Source: an uncultured Eubacteriales bacterium
GTDB taxonomy: Bacteria > Bacillota > Clostridia > Oscillospirales > CAG-272
Assembly: GCA_905210485.1 (NCBI GenBank)
Contig: CAJLXA010000001.1
Coordinates: 41,004-105,003 of the forward strand
Direction of reading: 5' to 3'
DNA length: 64,000 nucleotides
Under the pieces are notes generated by a model, which was not told the origin of the DNA, did not search any database, and was given only the letters and a program-made list of their open reading frames with translations. This document shows, one piece after another, positions 16,209-25,182 of the stretch; position 1 is the stretch's first letter; every line of letters starts with the position of its first letter. The position numbers and the translations under genes were made by a program.

Positions 16209-16246
16209 AAAAGGGATATACGGACAAATGTCCGTATATCCCTTTT
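16209..16246. terminator. Bidirectional intrinsic terminator
   Basis: Perfect 17-bp stem with loop AAAT and T/A tracts on both sides. It separates the isomerase-like gene from the convergent lipoprotein gene. Confidence 0.88.
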
Positions 16247-16288
16247 CCTTATCGGAGATATGGTTTTTAAGTTCCGCCCGCTTTCCGG

Positions 16289-18421
16289 TCAGTTCCACGC
16301 AACGCCGTTTCCATCGCAAACCGCCGTTACGGAAGTTTTTACGGAAACGCCGGCCGTCGTGTTGCCGAGAAGCACAACAAATCCGTTCATGGAAACGGGT
16401 GACTTCAGCGTTATGACATCGGACACGACAAGATAACTGCCGGCGGTGAGACTGACGGAGGCGGTTTTTCCTATTTCCGAGAAATTGCCGCACATGGTCG
16501 ATTCCCGGCTCATACCGCCGCTCCTGCCGACGGCGCACACAAGGCCGCCCGTGTAACGGTAACCCGCCTCGGTATCAATGGAAGAATCGGCGTTACCCGT
16601 GGAAATAATCACCGACCGGCCTCCGGAAAAGAGTATCCCGTCGTAGGACGAACGGCTGTTGGAATCCACACCGTCGCCGCCGGCCAGCACATAAAGCGTT
16701 CCGCCGGAGATTACAATGCTTTCTCCGCTCGTACTCGTTCCGTTCAGACCGTCGTCGAACGAGATCACCGCAACATCGCCGCCGGATATTTCCACCGTTT
16801 CGCCTTCGATCCCCTCATAACTGCCCGTAATATTTACAGAACCTCCCGATACCGTTGCTTTGCCGTCGGCATGAATACCGTCGGCATTGCTGTAAAGGGT
16901 CAGGGTGCCTCCCGTAATCGTCACGTTGCCGAGCGGCGTTTCGCCGTTTTCAAGCGCCGTCCCGTTATCCGCATGCAGGCAATCATCGTAGGACTTCACC
17001 GTAACGGTTCCGGCGCCGATCGTGACGGCGTTCCCGGCCTTTATGCCTTTTGTGGAATAATCGCCTTTGTCGGTATTACCCTCGCTCATGCCGCCGGGGC
17101 CGCTCATGCCGCCCGCGCTTTGCTTCGTGTAATTCGTCCAGCCGAAACGTAAAGCGCCGCTTCTCACGCTGAGTGCGATGGTGTCGCAGGACGTATTGAC
17201 CGACAGGCGTTCCGACGCGGCCGTATACGTCTCCTCCTGACCGGCCGTTTGCCCGTCCGCATATACGAACAGTTGCAGGTAACCGTAGCCGTCCGGCTTT
17301 TCTATTGGGTAATAGCGATAATTGCCGACGGTCTTGCAATCGGAAGAATGATACCACACGGCGTCGCCCGCATCGTTTGTATACTTCAGCGAATAGTGAT
17401 ATATATCGGACGTGAACCGGATATAGATCACACTTTCCGCCGTCGTACTCACTTCCTCGGAATACGGAGAGTATTTATCGGTATAGACCGACAGCGTAAG
17501 CGCGGCGTTACTCTCGTCCACCGTCACATCGTGCGCCGCGTCAATGCCGTCGCATGCCGCATAAACAGTGATATCTCCGCCCGACAGAACAACGTCTCCG
17601 CGCTGTTTCCCCTTGGAAGAAAGATCGCTGTTTTTCGTTTTGATACCGTCTCCCGTCCGCGCGACGAGAACCACCGTCCCGGATTTCACGGTCACGCTGT
17701 CGTTTCCTTTCAGCGCATTGTCTTCGCACGTCACCTGCAGCGACAGATTTTTCACAGACAGATCGTCTTTTGTGTGGATCCCGTTATTGTTCTGCGATAC
17801 GATATATAATGCGCCCTTGCCCTCAATATCCAGATCGCAATCCGCATACACGGCCGCGGATATGCCGCTTTCGTCGACGGCATCGCGCATATCATAGATA
17901 TAGTTTTCCGTATTTTTCTTTGCGGATATAGTGACTTTATCCGCGCCGATAAGCGTGATCGGCGCTTCCGTGTAAGAAGTCAGCGAAAGACCTGACAGAA
18001 CAAGTTCCGTCTTATAATCCTCATTTCCGGAAAGCGTAATATTGCCGTAAAAGCTCCCCGACAGCGTATAAACGCTGTCCGCGTCAAAGCCGGAAAAAAC
18101 TATGGTGTTCTCCGTAACCGTAAAGGCACCGGCTGTCCCGGACGTACAGGTTATCGTCACGGTGGCGGTCTCTCCGGTCACATCGTCCCGGTATGTGTAG
18201 GAATCTCCGTCCTGAGAGACAAAGCGATAATTGTGTTCTTCCTCATCAATTTCCACATCTTTTACGGCGGAAGTGTCCGCCGCATCGCTTTCCGTATCCG
18301 ATCCGCTGTCGGAAGTCGCCGCGTCCGTGTTGCCGCAGGAAGTGACCGTCAGACACAATAAAGCCACCGCAAGGATAAGGGAAACAAAAGACAAAAATCT
18401 GCTCTTCAATACTTTTTTCAT
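16289..18421 (-). CDS. Carbohydrate-binding domain lipoprotein (Cthe_2159 type)
   Basis: A 710-residue secreted lipoprotein: signal peptide with lipobox LTVTSC at about 24-29, a Ser/Thr/Asp/Ala linker, then a long series of short beta-strand repeats (GNVTITGGTLTLYSN, ATVSGGSVNITGS and similar) that form a right-handed beta-helix. The repeated DGI/DGL/DGID and NNGIHTKDD turns are typical of the Cthe_2159 family, which binds acidic polysaccharide and calcium. A Gly/Met/Ser-rich insert lies near the middle. It is the last gene of the operon with the DUF4956, VTC and linker proteins, whose promoter carries the repeats at 20364-20385. Confidence 0.85.
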   Translation of the reverse strand: MKKVLKSRFLSFVSLILAVALLCLTVTSCGNTDAATSDSGSDTESDAADTSAVKDVEIDEEEHNYRFVSQDGDSYTYRDDVTGETATVTITCTSGTAGAFTVTENTIVFSGFDADSVYTLSGSFYGNITLSGNEDYKTELVLSGLSLTSYTEAPITLIGADKVTISAKKNTENYIYDMRDAVDESGISAAVYADCDLDIEGKGALYIVSQNNNGIHTKDDLSVKNLSLQVTCEDNALKGNDSVTVKSGTVVLVARTGDGIKTKNSDLSSKGKQRGDVVLSGGDITVYAACDGIDAAHDVTVDESNAALTLSVYTDKYSPYSEEVSTTAESVIYIRFTSDIYHYSLKYTNDAGDAVWYHSSDCKTVGNYRYYPIEKPDGYGYLQLFVYADGQTAGQEETYTAASERLSVNTSCDTIALSVRSGALRFGWTNYTKQSAGGMSGPGGMSEGNTDKGDYSTKGIKAGNAVTIGAGTVTVKSYDDCLHADNGTALENGETPLGNVTITGGTLTLYSNADGIHADGKATVSGGSVNITGSYEGIEGETVEISGGDVAVISFDDGLNGTSTSGESIVISGGTLYVLAGGDGVDSNSRSSYDGILFSGGRSVIISTGNADSSIDTEAGYRYTGGLVCAVGRSGGMSRESTMCGNFSEIGKTASVSLTAGSYLVVSDVITLKSPVSMNGFVVLLGNTTAGVSVKTSVTAVCDGNGVAWN

Positions 18422-18439
18422 TTTTACACCCCATTTTCA

Positions 18440-19129
18440 TTACAGACTGTTTTCGTCTTCGGCGCACCGGGAAAGCATTATCTCAAGGTTACCGTTTCTT
18501 ACGCGGAGAGAATCGGTAAACGTCTTTTCCGAAACGCCGTTTTTCATGATTACGTCATAGGTGAGTTTATAAAGGCTGCCCATATTGGCTGTCTTCACGG
18601 CGACCAGCGTATGCGCGTCGGTGAATTCACCGAAAATATCGTGGAATACGCCGTCAAAATCCAGGTCTTCCGGGATCGTCACTTTCAGGCGGCGGCACCT
18701 GTCGCCGTTCTTTTTCCTTTCGGTTACCGTCGCGGCCAAAAGAAGCGCGGCGCACATGATGACGGTAAAAAGTACGGCGAACGCAAGATACCCCACGCCG
18801 ACGATAAGCCCCGAACACATCGCCATAAAGATGGCGGCGATTTCCCGCGCCGTCCCGGGTGCGGAACGGAAGCGCACGAGGGAAAAGGCTCCCGCCACCG
18901 CCACACCGACGCCGACATTACCGTTCACCATCATAATGGTCACGGCAACGACTGCCGGCAGAAAGAACAGGGCCGCGCGCAGACTGCCGCTGCTCTTCAT
19001 ACGGTACGAAAAGGCAAACCAATACAGCACGCCTGTAAAAAGCGCGACGCCGACGCAGGCAACAAAAATTCCGACAGACACCGTATCGGCGGCATCGCTC
19101 GCAAAAACACTGTTAAACCATTCACGCAT
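18440..19129 (-). CDS. DUF4956 domain membrane protein
   Basis: A 229-residue protein with four hydrophobic segments in the first 140 residues, the conserved MVNGNVGVGVAVAGAFSLVRFRSAPGTAREIAAIF stretch of DUF4956 (about 70-105; split here by function, not position) and a soluble C-terminal domain. The arrangement resembles MgtC-like proteins. DUF4956 genes are repeatedly found beside VTC-type polyphosphate polymerases, as here, and may serve the same membrane complex. The frame extends to 19228, but GGAG 9 nt before the ATG at 19129 and a short overlap with the VTC gene fix the start. Function unproven. Confidence 0.87.
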   Translation of the reverse strand: MREWFNSVFASDAADTVSVGIFVACVGVALFTGVLYWFAFSYRMKSSGSLRAALFFLPAVVAVTIMMVNGNVGVGVAVAGAFSLVRFRSAPGTAREIAAIFMAMCSGLIVGVGYLAFAVLFTVIMCAALLLAATVTERKKNGDRCRRLKVTIPEDLDFDGVFHDIFGEFTDAHTLVAVKTANMGSLYKLTYDVIMKNGVSEKTFTDSLRVRNGNLEIMLSRCAEDENSL

Positions 19130-19841
19130 AGATCGGATTCTCCGTTTTCTTTTGATTTTCGGGGGTATTCGCCATAGCAAGATAAGCGCGACCGTACTTG
19201 GAAAAAGAGGTTTTGTATATTTTTTCACACGACAGGGTCTTCGTGAGCCAGAGCGGTATCGCCGATGCGGCTTTGATCTCCATCAGCGTAAAATCGCCGG
19301 AAAGAAGCGGTGCGCCGTAGGTGCCGGACGCAAGCGATACGTCGCGGTCGCGGTAACGTATTCCGGTATCAAACGTAATCCTGAGATCACGGTCGGCAAG
19401 ACCGAAAAACGCTTCCCGCATATAAGACAACCCGACCGCCGCCGTTACCCGGTAAAATGAGAGAAAATACGCAATTTCCCGCGTCACCTGCGAATACGGC
19501 CGCGGTTCCGCGAGGAATTCGCACGCCGCACGGTATGTCATCGGTTCGCGCCGTTTATACACCACAGACTCATATTTCTTTTTCAGTTCCAGAAACACCG
19601 TATCGTCGTCTTTCGGTATCCCGTAACTGCGTAAACGCAATTTTTCTTTATATACGGGACGTTCGAGAGAACGGCGGATAAGACGGTGATCCGGCGTATC
19701 GAAATAAACGTTCAGAATCGTGCTTTTTCCGTATTCGTCCGCCGTCATACGTCCCGTCATGGCCGCGCGCACGGCGGCGTACTGCGCCGGCGTCAGAAGA
19801 AACTTCAGTTCGTATCGTTTGAAATATTTTGTGAATTCCAT
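19122..19841 (-). CDS. VTC-type polyphosphate polymerase domain protein
   Basis: A 239-residue protein formed by the VTC catalytic tunnel domain alone, without the SPX domain of the yeast enzyme. Characteristic segments are RYELKFLL at the start, VYFDTPDHRLIRRSL, the basic KEKLRLRSYG, FLELKKKYESVVYKRR, TFDTGIRYR and the late LMEIKAASAIP (Glu and Lys in the metal/substrate tunnel). Yeast VTC4 builds polyphosphate from ATP; bacterial homologues are thought to do similar chemistry but few are tested. GGAGG precedes the ATG. It overlaps both neighbours, so translation of the operon is tightly coupled. Confidence 0.88.
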   Translation of the reverse strand: MEFTKYFKRYELKFLLTPAQYAAVRAAMTGRMTADEYGKSTILNVYFDTPDHRLIRRSLERPVYKEKLRLRSYGIPKDDDTVFLELKKKYESVVYKRREPMTYRAACEFLAEPRPYSQVTREIAYFLSFYRVTAAVGLSYMREAFFGLADRDLRITFDTGIRYRDRDVSLASGTYGAPLLSGDFTLMEIKAASAIPLWLTKTLSCEKIYKTSFSKYGRAYLAMANTPENQKKTENPIYA

Positions 19842-20320
19842 GGATGTTTTCCTCCATAAAACGGGGAATAAAGATTCATTTTACCGAAAAGCGCCCATGC
19901 CGCACAAAACGACGCCAGCGTCACCGACAGAATGAAAAGAACCACATATAACGTCCGCGCGCCGCCCGCGCTACCGTTTCCGTCCGGCATCGGCGCCCGG
20001 TCGCCCTCCGCAGGAGCGGCAGGGAAAGACGGTCGTTCATCGCCGGTAACGCCGTTATTTTCATCGTCGCCCGCCACGATCCGGTCGTCCGTGATCTCGT
20101 CCGTCGCGCCGGGAAGCGCCGGCGGTTGTTCCCCGTTACGGTCGCCGCCTTCCGCAAAACCGGGGGAAGGTCTTCCCGATATAAAAGATTCGTCATTCCG
20201 CGGATCCGTGCCGGCGGCCGCCGTCCCAGTACCGAATAAGCGAATACCCGAAAAAACGGCGGCGGCAACGGCGGTAAAAAACAGAACGCTCAGGATCACG
20301 TTTTTCATACAGCGTGTCAT
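19805..20320 (-). CDS. Hypothetical membrane protein with disordered extracellular linker, 171 aa
   Basis: No family recognised. Two hydrophobic helices (about 7-27 and 122-144) enclose roughly 90 residues rich in Pro, Gly, Asp, Glu and Ala, most likely an unstructured loop outside the membrane. The C-terminal 27 residues would be cytoplasmic. It is the first gene of the VTC/DUF4956/carbohydrate-binding operon and overlaps the VTC start by 37 bp. The promoter directly upstream carries the tandem repeats shared with the two-component system. It may act as a surface sensor or scaffold for the complex; this is inference from position. Confidence 0.72.
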   Translation of the reverse strand: MTRCMKNVILSVLFFTAVAAAVFSGIRLFGTGTAAAGTDPRNDESFISGRPSPGFAEGGDRNGEQPPALPGATDEITDDRIVAGDDENNGVTGDERPSFPAAPAEGDRAPMPDGNGSAGGARTLYVVLFILSVTLASFCAAWALFGKMNLYSPFYGGKHPWNSQNISNDTN

Positions 20321-20352
20321 CGCAGGATACCCCTTTTCTTTTTTGATACCTC

Positions 20353-20385
20353 ATTATAACCCGCCACCCTAAAGCCGCGCTAAAG
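20353..20385 (-). promoter_or_regulatory. Promoter with tandem regulator repeats, VTC operon
   Basis: On the minus strand CTTTAGCGCGG then CTTTAGGGTGG (11-bp tandem units), 5 nt, TATAAT (20353-20358). The repeats occupy the -35 region, as for activators of the OmpR family. Same layout as at 22676-22708. Confidence 0.7.
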
Positions 20386-20462
20386 AAAAGAAAGGTTATT
20401 GTCATTTTTTTGCTTGCCGTTTTCCCGTAAGGAAATATCCGGCACAGGGTACCGAAGAATCG

Positions 20463-20498
20463 CAAAAGTCCCCGGCACCGTATAACCGGCTGCCGGGG
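20463..20498 (-). terminator. Second terminator after the sensor kinase gene
   Basis: CCCCGGCA/TGCCGGGG stem followed on the minus strand by ACTTTT. Confidence 0.65.
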
Positions 20499-20507
20499 AT
20501 CTCACTG

Positions 20508-20535
20508 TAAAAAATACCCTCCGTAAAAAGGAGGG
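20508..20535 (-). terminator. Terminator of the two-component operon
   Basis: CCCTCC/GGAGGG stem followed on the minus strand by TATTTTTT. Confidence 0.75.
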
Positions 20536-20553
20536 CATTATATATCTTTTATA

Positions 20554-20576
20554 ATGTATATCTTTATTTACATTTT
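20554..20576. repeat. 23-bp near-palindromic intergenic element, copy 4
   Basis: ATGTATAT, 4 nt, ATTTACATTTT. It lies 7 nt from the stop codon of the sensor kinase gene. Confidence 0.45.
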
Positions 20577-20583
20577 ATACGCT

Positions 20584-21858
20584 TTATTCTGCACGCAGAG
20601 TTACCCGGAAACCGATTACGTTTCTGTCTTTGCTGTACGCCTCGATCGTGCCGCGATGCTGTTCCACCGTTGCCTTTGCAATGGAAAGACCGATGCCGAA
20701 GCCGCTCCCCGCCGTACGGGCGCGGTCGGCGCGGTAGAACCGATCGAACAGACGATCGAGCGGCGTATCGCCGACGCCGCAAAAATCATTTTCCACCGTC
20801 AGCACGGCGCGGCGGCCGCGCATCAACGTCACGCGTATGGTTCCGCCCGCGTCGCAATACTTGACCGCGTTATCCAGCAGTATGGCGAGCACGCGCCGGA
20901 GCGCGCCCTCGTCGCCGTTCACGGTGACGTCCGGCGCAATATCCGCGCATAGATGTTTTCCCCCGGCTTCGGCAAGCGGAGAAAATTCGGAGACAGTGTC
21001 GAGCGCGGTTTCCGAAAGCGAAAAAGGAGTGGTCACGACGCGCGGCCTGTCTTCGTCCATACGCGTCAGCGTAATCAGGCGGCCGACAAGTTCGGTCATG
21101 CGCAGGCTTTCCGTCCGTATATCGTCCAGCCATTCGCTTTTGCCGAGTTCGTTTTCCGCGATGTCAAGGTCGGTCAGAATCAGCGTCAGCGGCGTTTTCA
21201 GCTCGTGATTGGCGTCGGTGACAAAGCGCCGCTGTTTTTCATAACTCTCGGCCGCGGGACGCACCGCTTTCTTTGAGAAAATGACAATCAGCAGAAGTAC
21301 CACGGCAAAACTGCAGGAAAGAATTCCAAGAGCGCCGAGAACAAAACGCCGCGACTGACTGCGGTTCATCGTACCGTCGACAAACGTTACGGCCATGCCG
21401 TCTTCCGCCGTATATATCTTATAGCGGAAATTGTCCTTCCACCCGCGCGCGGCGCCCTTATCCATCACAGCGTCGGCATAAAGAACGGCCGCGTTTTCGT
21501 CCACGGTATGAATGGCCTCGGTATTCACACGGACAACATTGCCGTTCCCGTCATAAAAAACCGTAAAACTGCGCGTGCTGAAGCGCGTTTCACCGCCGAT
21601 AAAATCCGGTTGCTTGTCCTTTTTCGGGGGAGGCGGCGTGTTTTCATCCATATCGTCTTTCGCATCGTCTTTCGCGCCGTCGCCGTCAAAATCGGGAAAG
21701 CGCCCCATGCCCTCGGATACCGCGTCGGTCAGCGTATCCATGGTACGGTCAACCGAAACGGCCGCATACACGGCAATCAAGGAAAAAATGAACAAAAACA
21801 CGATACACAGAGACGCCGTACTGATAAGAATGAATTTGCGCCGCAGTTTATAAATCAT
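20584..21858 (-). CDS. Sensor histidine kinase
   Basis: A 424-residue membrane kinase: helix at about 9-34, an extracellular domain of roughly 135 residues with an acidic Asp-rich stretch (FPDFDGDGAKDDAKDDMDEN) and a Pro/Lys run, second helix near 172-195, then HisKA with DANHELKTPLT (His218) and HATPase with LLDNAVKYCDAGG, FDRFYRADRART and GSGFGIGLSIAKA. The Asp-rich loop could bind a cation. The start is the ATG that overlaps the regulator stop (ATGA) after GGAGG. It pairs with the response regulator just upstream. Confidence 0.92.
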   Translation of the reverse strand: MIYKLRRKFILISTASLCIVFLFIFSLIAVYAAVSVDRTMDTLTDAVSEGMGRFPDFDGDGAKDDAKDDMDENTPPPPKKDKQPDFIGGETRFSTRSFTVFYDGNGNVVRVNTEAIHTVDENAAVLYADAVMDKGAARGWKDNFRYKIYTAEDGMAVTFVDGTMNRSQSRRFVLGALGILSCSFAVVLLLIVIFSKKAVRPAAESYEKQRRFVTDANHELKTPLTLILTDLDIAENELGKSEWLDDIRTESLRMTELVGRLITLTRMDEDRPRVVTTPFSLSETALDTVSEFSPLAEAGGKHLCADIAPDVTVNGDEGALRRVLAILLDNAVKYCDAGGTIRVTLMRGRRAVLTVENDFCGVGDTPLDRLFDRFYRADRARTAGSGFGIGLSIAKATVEQHRGTIEAYSKDRNVIGFRVTLRAE

Positions 21859-22529
21859 TTGTTTGCCTCCAGAATATATCCGACGCCGCGGAGAAACCGG
21901 ATCGACAGGCGGGAACCGATCGCCTCCGCTTTCTTGCGGATATTGGAAATATGCACCCACACCACGCTGGTGTCGACCGTTGTATCCCAACCCCAGATAT
22001 GCGTTATCAATTGCTCTGTGGAAAAGACCGTCTTCGGGCGGCTCATCAGCATTTCCATAATCTGAAATTCCTTACCGCTCAGCGATTCCGTTTTTCCGTC
22101 GCAGGAAAGTTCGTATGTGGAACGGTTCAGGGTCGTCCCCTCCCATGTCAGAAGATCGGGCGTGAAGTGGTCTCTGCGACGGAGCATGGCGCGTACCCGC
22201 GCCAACAGTTCCGGCGTGGAAAAAGGCTTCGGCAGATAGTCGTCCGCTCCGGCGTCCAGCCCCTCTATCCTTTGCGAAACCTCGGTGCGCGCGGTCAGAA
22301 AAAGCGCAGGCGCGGTAATGCCGGCGGCGCGCAGTTTCCGCAATACCGTGATGCCGTCCGCTTCGGGCATCATAATATCGAAAACAAAGCCGTCATATTC
22401 GCCGCTCAAGGCATAGTCATAGGCGTCGCGCCCGTTCTCCACGCCGTCGGCCGCGTATTGATTCGATTTGAAAATATACAGCAGGGATTTCAGAAGACGG
22501 GGATCGTCTTCCGCAACAAGTAATCGCAT
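21855..22529 (-). CDS. OmpR-family response regulator
   Basis: A 224-residue regulator: receiver domain with the acidic pair Asp8-Asp9, phospho-acceptor Asp51 in FVFDIMMPEADG and the lysine in LPKPFS, followed by a winged-helix DNA-binding domain ending in RGVGYILEANK. AAAGGAG lies 8 nt before the ATG at 22529; the frame continues upstream without support. It is encoded before its kinase. Tandem 11-bp repeats in its own promoter recur at the neighbouring VTC operon promoter, so it likely controls itself and that operon. Confidence 0.93.
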   Translation of the reverse strand: MRLLVAEDDPRLLKSLLYIFKSNQYAADGVENGRDAYDYALSGEYDGFVFDIMMPEADGITVLRKLRAAGITAPALFLTARTEVSQRIEGLDAGADDYLPKPFSTPELLARVRAMLRRRDHFTPDLLTWEGTTLNRSTYELSCDGKTESLSGKEFQIMEMLMSRPKTVFSTEQLITHIWGWDTTVDTSVVWVHISNIRKKAEAIGSRLSIRFLRGVGYILEANK

Positions 22530-22664
22530 GGCACAGCTCCTTTCCCGATTCACGGTTACACCGATTTGCGGCAATATAACGGAAAAAAGTCCGTCGCCGC
22601 TGTTATGCGCTTCGCTTTATTTCCGATGATCTCCCGCGCGAAAGACCCTTATGCGGATCTTTTT

Positions 22665-22708
22665 ATTATAACGCTATTATACCGCGCCTGCCTAAAGCCT
22701 GCCTAAAG
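22665..22708 (-). promoter_or_regulatory. Promoter with tandem regulator repeats, two-component operon
   Basis: On the minus strand CTTTAGGCAGG twice in tandem (22687-22708), 5 nt, TATAAT (22676-22681). A second TATAAT lies 11 bp further on (22665-22670). Repeat unit and spacing match the VTC operon promoter. Confidence 0.7.
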
Positions 22709-22818
22709 AAAACGCGGTTCAAAAACATTTTCGACATTCGTTTACAGTATAACACATTGCCTTCGTTTTTGCAACGCGCATTTTTGTCTTTCGCGCCGGC
22801 TGTCCGCACAAACCGCCT

Positions 22819-22852
22819 GTAAAAACAAGACCGGAGCAACACTGTGCCCCGG
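22819..22852 (-). terminator. Terminator after the TerB gene
   Basis: CCGGGGCA/TGCTCCGG stem with one G-U pair and a 6-nt loop, then TCTTGTTTTT on the minus strand. Confidence 0.65.
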
Positions 22853-22872
22853 CCCTGGAATTCCGCTCCGCT

Positions 22873-23328
22873 TTATGCTTTACACAAGCGGCGGATATAG
22901 TTTTTCTCTCTGAACGAAATCTTTCCGTCCACCGTCACTACGCAAAGGCAAAGCGTAACAATGTCTTCACGGAAGTCTTCGTCTATATCCGCCAGAAGCG
23001 AAAGGAGACTTTCGGTATAAACCCTGACGGCTTTCCGACCGTCGCGGTCTTTTGCAAAGGCGCTTTTGACCGACGCAAAATCGAAATCGTCGCCGAACGC
23101 TTTCAGAAGCGCCGGATAAATCAGGAGATATTCCTGCTCATTCAGGCGGCCGTCCGCGACCACCGAACCGATGATAAATCCGGAAAGCGTTTCAACGGGG
23201 TCGATCCCCTGCACTGCCATCAGTTTCAGCTTTCCGAGCACCTTTACCGATTTTTCGGCAAGAATGGCACCGCGTTCGACAACATTCAGATTTTCAAAGG
23301 AATTGCACAATTTTGTAAACTCAAACAT
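22873..23328 (-). CDS. TerB family protein
   Basis: A 151-residue all-helical protein of the TerB/DjlA-like family. The two half-repeats with acidic metal-binding turns are visible: GSVVADGRLNEQEYLLIYPAL (about 54-74) and VVTVDGKISFREKNYIRRL at the end. TerB domains bind metal ions and often sit in membrane-stress systems; tellurite resistance is only the historical name. It follows the ABC permease gene by 33 bp with its own AAGGAG and is probably the last gene of that operon. Confidence 0.8.
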   Translation of the reverse strand: MFEFTKLCNSFENLNVVERGAILAEKSVKVLGKLKLMAVQGIDPVETLSGFIIGSVVADGRLNEQEYLLIYPALLKAFGDDFDFASVKSAFAKDRDGRKAVRVYTESLLSLLADIDEDFREDIVTLCLCVVTVDGKISFREKNYIRRLCKA

Positions 23329-23361
23329 ACATTTATTCTCCTTTTATTTTGTTTTTCATCA

Positions 23362-25182
23362 TCAAAGCGGCAGGTCTTTCTTCGTGAACCGAACGGCGCC
23401 GAGCGCATAACCGACAATACCGAGCACGGCAAGAATGGCGAATTTCCAGATAAACGCCCCGGTACCGTCCATGATCGAGATCACGTCAAACAGCGAAATG
23501 ATCGTTACATGGTTGAAATTGTTCAGCGCGTCAAGACGGACAACGGAGGGAATGACGGGACTGCCGAACAGGCCGAGCATGGCGGCAACAAGCGCGAATA
23601 TGCTGAGGCCGCCGCCGATCGCCATGGAGCGTTTGCTTCTGTCAAACCAGCAGGACGTGAAGAAGCAGAGTCCCGACAGGGCGAGAAGCACCGCAAAGGC
23701 GCCGACATTCAGAAGAATCAGTTTTCCGTAGGTAAGATTCACGTCCTCTTTTACGATGGAAAGGCAAACGCATCCCGTTGCCGTGGTCAGGGCAAACATG
23801 CAGAAGAGCGAGCCGATAAGATAGACGGCCTGCGTGAAAACGACCGTGCTTCTTTTCGTTGACGTGGAGAGGACATAGGCCATGGAGCCGCTGTCCACCT
23901 GTCCCGCGATCAGGTTATTCGACGCCATGATCATATAGATGATCGGCAGAAGAAGACCGGCGAGTTTATAGAAGATTGAACCGACGATGAGCGTATAAAG
24001 ATCCGCTTTTCCGACCTCTTCCAGGGCGTCGGACACTTCTTTCGGAAGCGAGGACAGAAGGCTGCTGGCAATTTTGGAAGCCAGCGATTCGGTCTTATCG
24101 GCAACGGCCGTCCGATAGGCTTCGTCATTTTCAAATCCGCCGTTTTCATACTGCTCTTTCAATAGCGAAAGTTCATAATCAAGACGGTTGCGGTAGGTTA
24201 TGACCGCCGTAGCAGACATATGTTTCAAAGAACCATACGTGTAGCCGAAACTGTCATATTTTTCGCTTGTCACGCCGAAAGACGCCAGATTTTCCACGAT
24301 CTTGTCCACGTTTGCCTGTTCGGTCATATTTCCGGCAAGGAACATGGCGGAGTAATCTTCCGCACGGTCGGCACGGTATTCCGTGCGTTCGTCGGACGTA
24401 AGGTATGCGTCCGCGTCGCCGGCCGCAATATGCGTGATGAGCGAGAGAATATCATAATTTTCAAGCGTATCCTCTTTTTCACCGTGTGCAATGTAGAAAT
24501 CGTTGAACATTTTGTTCGGATTCAGGGCGTACATCACCGAACCCAGCATTTCCTGCGCTTCGGTGGATTCCCGCGTATAGGCGGGATCGCAGGCAAGCGC
24601 CTTTGTATACATATATTCCTGCACTTCTTCCGCGGCAAAGGAATAAGCGACTTTCACGGCATTTTCCTGCGTAGCGGGCGAGTCATTCTTCCACGCGACC
24701 ATCGCGGCGGCGTAATCCGCAGGATTCCCGTAATTTCCGGGTTCCGGCATGGCCGCCTGCCAATCGGTCACGCTTTTTTCATATGCCGCGCCCGCCGCGG
24801 TCTTCATTTCGGGTTTCATGCCCTGCCAGGCGGCAACTGCCGCGGCATACTGCACGGGATCGGTTATCTCCGACTGCTGCGGCATGGCCGAAAGCCATTT
24901 AAGGTAGGAAAGCGTATCCGTTGCGTCGGCGGCGAAATATTTGTCGAAAGCGCCGAGACCGTCTGTGGCGTTGGCATAATAATTGATGGCGCGTTTTTCA
25001 AGTTGTGCGTCGATTTCTTTCGTGATAATGGTATCCTGAATGGAATTTTTGACTTCGCCGATGCTCCCGCTTCCCGAAATCAGCATCACGCAGGCGAGCA
25101 TAAAGCAAACGGCGGCGGTGATGATGCTCCACATCGTGCCGTTGGCCTTGCAGGACTGTTTAAAAAGTGCTTTACTGAACAT
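23362..25182 (-). CDS. ABC transporter permease, large single-chain type
   Basis: A 606-residue membrane protein with one N-terminal helix (about 17-38), a roughly 350-residue mostly soluble, Ala/Glu/Asp-rich extracellular region, and five to six helices in the last 220 residues. This is the layout of ABC-2 type permeases of the ABC-exporter kind encoded after two ATPases. The start is the ATG at 25182 with AAGGAG upstream; it overlaps the preceding ATPase gene by 11 nt. The large external region is unusual and may contact cell-envelope substrates. The substrate is unknown; multidrug or peptide export is the common guess. Confidence 0.82.
   Translation of the reverse strand: MFSKALFKQSCKANGTMWSIITAAVCFMLACVMLISGSGSIGEVKNSIQDTIITKEIDAQLEKRAINYYANATDGLGAFDKYFAADATDTLSYLKWLSAMPQQSEITDPVQYAAAVAAWQGMKPEMKTAAGAAYEKSVTDWQAAMPEPGNYGNPADYAAAMVAWKNDSPATQENAVKVAYSFAAEEVQEYMYTKALACDPAYTRESTEAQEMLGSVMYALNPNKMFNDFYIAHGEKEDTLENYDILSLITHIAAGDADAYLTSDERTEYRADRAEDYSAMFLAGNMTEQANVDKIVENLASFGVTSEKYDSFGYTYGSLKHMSATAVITYRNRLDYELSLLKEQYENGGFENDEAYRTAVADKTESLASKIASSLLSSLPKEVSDALEEVGKADLYTLIVGSIFYKLAGLLLPIIYMIMASNNLIAGQVDSGSMAYVLSTSTKRSTVVFTQAVYLIGSLFCMFALTTATGCVCLSIVKEDVNLTYGKLILLNVGAFAVLLALSGLCFFTSCWFDRSKRSMAIGGGLSIFALVAAMLGLFGSPVIPSVVRLDALNNFNHVTIISLFDVISIMDGTGAFIWKFAILAVLGIVGYALGAVRFTKKDLPL

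Noticed and set aside
22687..22708. CRISPR-like or satellite repeat
   Set aside because: Only two 11-bp units placed at a -35 region; this is a regulator site. No CRISPR array is present in the window.
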